Source of the DNA: Bacteroidota bacterium
Lineage (GTDB): Bacteria > Bacteroidota > Bacteroidia > Bacteroidales > VadinHA17
NCBI GenBank assembly: GCA_030642585.1
Contig: DAOWNN010000058.1
Coordinates: 1-9,929 of the forward strand
Direction of reading: 5' to 3'
Length of the DNA: 9,929 nt
The notes below the pieces were generated by a model that searched no databases, had not been told where the DNA came from, and saw nothing but the letters and a program-made list of their open reading frames with translations. This document shows, in pieces, positions 7,694 to 9,929 of this stretch (position 1 is the first letter of the stretch; the number at the start of each line of letters is the position of its first letter). The position numbers and the translations under genes were made by a program.

Positions 7694-9553
7694 ATGAAAA
7701 TTGTAAATATTAAGAACTTTATTAAAAATATGGTTCTTTTTTCAGGCTTAAATGATCAGGAACTTTTAGTTTTAGCTGGAAGTTTAAAGGAGGAGACATA
7801 TAGGCCTGGAGACCTTCTTTTTGAGGAGAATAAACCAAGAAAAGATCTGTTCATAATTTATAAAGGGCAGGTAGAATTGTTTAAGACTTCTGAGTTGGGA
7901 CAGGAAAAACGACTTGCCACTTTTTATTCAGGAGATTTCCTTGGTGAGGGCTCCTGGGCTGAAAGTAGTCCTCATTCTACTTCAGCCAGGGTAGTGTCAG
8001 ATACACAGGTTTTTATCCTTATGAAGGATTATTTTACCGATAAAGGCCCCCAGGCAGTGAAGATATTTTCCAATATTATTCGTGTAATCTCCAGGAGAAT
8101 GAAATTTGCTAACCAGCGAATCATGAATTCTGCTGCTCAATATGAATCTGGCAGGACCAGGAAGGAACATGATTTGCTCGGTGAGCGGGATGTCCCTTTT
8201 GAAAGTTATTTTGGAATTCAAACATTACGGGCCATCGAGAATTTTAATATCTCAGGAGTAAGACTTAATTTCTATCCTAAACTAATACAGTCGCTGGTGA
8301 TGGTAAAAAAGGCTGCAGCAATGGCCAATTATGACCTGGGCTTACTAGAGGAACCTGTATTTAAAGCAATTATTCAATCTTGTGATGAAATTATTTCAGG
8401 AAGGTACCAGTTTCATTTTGTAGTAGATATGATACAGGGGGGTGCCGGAACATCTACCAACATGAATACCAATGAGGTTATTGCAAACAGGGCACTGGAG
8501 ATATTGGGTTATGAAAAGGGTCAATATCAGTACTGCCATCCAAATAATCATGTAAACCTGTCTCAATCTACCAACGATGCATATCCAACAGGCATTAAAC
8601 TGGCATTGATTTACAGCAATGATGCCCTGTTGATCGAACTTGAAAAGCTTATTGGAGCTTTTCGAAAGAAAGCGATTGAATTTTCAAATATCATTAAGAT
8701 GGGTCGTACCCAGTTGCAGGATGCCGTTCCTATGACTCTTGGACAATCATTCGAAGCGTATGCTGCGACACTTGACGAGGAGGTTGACCGGCTTAGCGAG
8801 AATGTCAATTTATTTCTTGAGTTGAATATGGGTGCTACAGCAATAGGCACAGGCATTAATTCTGATCCGGAATACTCTGTAACAGTTATTGGGCATTTAA
8901 GAAATATTACGAAAATGCCAGTGGTCAATGCTAAAAATCTGGTTGAGGCAACACAGGATACCGGATCTTTTGTGATGTATTCATCAGCAATAAAAAGACT
9001 CGCTATAAAACTTTCAAAAATCTGTAATGATTTAAGGCTGCTGTCATCTGGTCCGAGAACGGGGATTAATGAAATAAACCTCCCGGCTATGCAGCCTGGG
9101 TCCTCAATAATGCCTGGAAAGGTAAACCCGGTGATCCCTGAGGTGGTGAACCAAATTGCTTTTAAAGTAATTGGGAATGATCTTACCGTGAGTATGGGTG
9201 CAGAAGCAGGACAGCTTGAATTAAATGTAATGGAGCCGGTAATTGTTCAGAGTTTATTTGAATCCATAGAAATGCTTAAAAGTGGAATGTCTACTCTAAG
9301 ATCGCGATGTATTGTTGGAATTACTGCCAATGAGGATCATTGCAGAAAACAGGTTGAAAATAGTATTGGTTTGGTAACAGCATTAAATCCTGTGCTGGGT
9401 TATGAAACAAGTACTGAGCTTGCAAGGGAAGCTTTAGAACAAAACAGGGGAGTTTATGAATTGGTGCTGGAAAAAAAGCTACTTACAAAGAAAGAACTGG
9501 ATAGATTATTAGCCCCTGAGTATATGCTGAAACCTCATAAGATGAAGCTTTGA
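7694..9553 (+). CDS. Cyclic-nucleotide-binding-like domain fused to aspartate ammonia-lyase
   Basis: A 619-residue protein. Residues about 14-135 form a Crp/cNMP-binding-type beta-roll (PGDLLFEENKPRKDLFIIYKG, then SGDFLGEGSW and PHSTSARVV). Residues about 156-619 are a complete class II aspartase: EHDLLGERDVP at its start, GGAGTSTNMNTNEV (249-262), QSTNDAYPTG (291-300), GRTQLQDAVPMTLGQ (337-351) and the mobile catalytic loop GSSIMPGKVNP (469-479). The enzyme converts L-aspartate to fumarate and ammonium reversibly in the cytoplasm. GRTQLQDA with Q rather than the GRTHLQDA-like H of class II fumarase, and close likeness throughout to E. coli AspA from memory, favour aspartase. E. coli AspA is about 478 residues without a sensor domain, so the N-terminal ~155 residues are an addition, suggesting allosteric control. 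ATG 7694 is preferred over the overlapping TTG 7688. Probably translated from the kinase mRNA. Confidence 0.93.
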   Translation: MKIVNIKNFIKNMVLFSGLNDQELLVLAGSLKEETYRPGDLLFEENKPRKDLFIIYKGQVELFKTSELGQEKRLATFYSGDFLGEGSWAESSPHSTSARVVSDTQVFILMKDYFTDKGPQAVKIFSNIIRVISRRMKFANQRIMNSAAQYESGRTRKEHDLLGERDVPFESYFGIQTLRAIENFNISGVRLNFYPKLIQSLVMVKKAAAMANYDLGLLEEPVFKAIIQSCDEIISGRYQFHFVVDMIQGGAGTSTNMNTNEVIANRALEILGYEKGQYQYCHPNNHVNLSQSTNDAYPTGIKLALIYSNDALLIELEKLIGAFRKKAIEFSNIIKMGRTQLQDAVPMTLGQSFEAYAATLDEEVDRLSENVNLFLELNMGATAIGTGINSDPEYSVTVIGHLRNITKMPVVNAKNLVEATQDTGSFVMYSSAIKRLAIKLSKICNDLRLLSSGPRTGINEINLPAMQPGSSIMPGKVNPVIPEVVNQIAFKVIGNDLTVSMGAEAGQLELNVMEPVIVQSLFESIEMLKSGMSTLRSRCIVGITANEDHCRKQVENSIGLVTALNPVLGYETSTELAREALEQNRGVYELVLEKKLLTKKELDRLLAPEYMLKPHKMKL

Positions 9554-9806
9554 GAGCAGACAGGTCGCAAACCCTGACCGATGAAATACTACTTTCCTGT
9601 TTTCGCCATTTGAGTCACCTGAACTAAAATTCGATATTGAATACTTAATATGGTATTTAATCTTGTTTGCTTTTCGATGATATAATGGCCGACGTACGAA
9701 ACTCTAGTATTGTTTATTCTGCTCATAATTAGTCAATCCATAAATATGTTTGATTTGTTTTAAGATTATGAAACTGCATTGGGTATAAAAATACAAACGT
9801 CCATTG
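9554..9806. other. Intergenic stretch without a gene
   Basis: No credible coding frame on either strand; the longest frames are around two dozen codons. No convincing terminator follows the aspartase stop codon: the only inverted repeat close by (GGTC at 9563-9566 with GACC) is weak and has no T-run. An isolated TATGTTTG at 9745-9752 lacks a -33 partner. Confidence 0.6.
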
Positions 9807-9853
9807 CGGTCCGGTATGGCAATTTGCCTTTATTAAACATTGTGGTCGGACCG
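9807..9853. repeat. Inverted repeat CGGTCCG / CGGACCG enclosing a small hairpin
   Basis: CGGTCCG (9807-9813) pairs perfectly with CGGACCG (9847-9853), and inside lies GGCAA (9818-9822) with TTGCC (9824-9828). There is no T-run. It ends 4 bases before the three-way-junction element and probably belongs to the same structured unit. Confidence 0.5.
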
Positions 9854-9857
9854 TTCA

Positions 9858-9907
9858 CCCTGTGAAATAAAGACTATGTCTTTGCTACGAAGTAGCATTT
9901 CACAGGG
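9858..9907. repeat. Perfect three-way-junction inverted-repeat element
   Basis: An 11-bp outer stem CCCTGTGAAAT (9858-9868) with ATTTCACAGGG (9897-9907) encloses two adjacent hairpins: AAAGAC-TAT-GTCTTT (9869-9883) and GCTAC-GAA-GTAGC (9884-9896). All bases except the two 3-nt loops are paired (44 of 50), with no unpaired base at the junction. This cannot be chance. It may be a dispersed palindromic repeat, a structured RNA or a recognition site for an element at the right edge; no T-run marks it as a terminator. Confidence 0.75.
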
Positions 9908-9929
9908 CAGGTCTGTGGGTCGAACCTAA

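Noticed and set aside
9555..9565. An 11-base match (AGCAGACAGGT) to the first REP-like hairpin at 1826-1836
   Set aside because: Exact 11-base matches are expected by chance in a 10-kb window and the pairing arm is missing here.
9745..9752. TATGTTTG as a promoter reading into the structured right-edge element
   Set aside because: Exact -7 match but no -33 box at 19-21 nt, and no gene follows in the window; an isolated 6-base match is common in AT-rich sequence.
9807..9907. CRISPR array, integron attC site or tRNA at the right edge
   Set aside because: There are no regularly spaced direct repeats, no attC core pair in proper arrangement, and the folds do not give tRNA arms of normal size.

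Overview
The window looks like a chromosomal segment of a Bacteroidota bacterium. The evidence is an AT-rich composition, a TonB-dependent receptor with an N-terminal carboxypeptidase-regulatory-like domain, several upstream regions matching the Bacteroidota promoter pattern (TTG or TTTG, about 19-20 nt, then TAnnTTTG), and genes with almost no Shine-Dalgarno sequences. The family cannot be fixed from sequence alone.

Layout: (1) 1-1133, minus strand: a CCA-adding-type tRNA nucleotidyltransferase with an HD domain, whose C-terminus lies beyond the left edge. (2) 1134-1436: a divergent intergenic region with a well-formed promoter for that gene. (3) 1437-1799: a small cytosolic thioredoxin, followed by a REP-like double hairpin and a strong terminator. 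(4) 1917-4441: a promoter abutting that terminator, a TPP riboswitch, and an 800-residue-class TonB-dependent receptor, so probably a thiamine-regulated outer-membrane transporter. (5) 4442-4871: a gene-free stretch with a promoter-like sequence and a strong terminator bracketing about 135 nt of non-coding, structured sequence (candidate small RNA), then a second promoter-like element. (6) 4872-9553: a two-gene unit, an orphan hybrid histidine kinase (degenerate receiver, three PAS-like regions, HisKA, HATPase, receiver) followed after 2 nt by a fusion of a cyclic-nucleotide-binding-like domain to a complete aspartate ammonia-lyase. (7) 9554-9929: no complete gene; the last ~125 bases are packed with nested inverted repeats, including a perfect three-way-junction fold, probably part of a dispersed structured repeat that continues past the right edge.

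How the parts may work together: the riboswitch should turn receptor synthesis down when cellular TPP is sufficient. The kinase and the sensor-domain aspartase are probably co-transcribed, which suggests that a signalling input is tied to aspartate/fumarate/ammonia metabolism; that link is inference. The most unusual items are the ligand-sensor-aspartase fusion (with the usual cAMP phosphate-binding arginine position apparently a histidine), the candidate non-coding RNA at about 4513-4649, and the structured element at the right edge.
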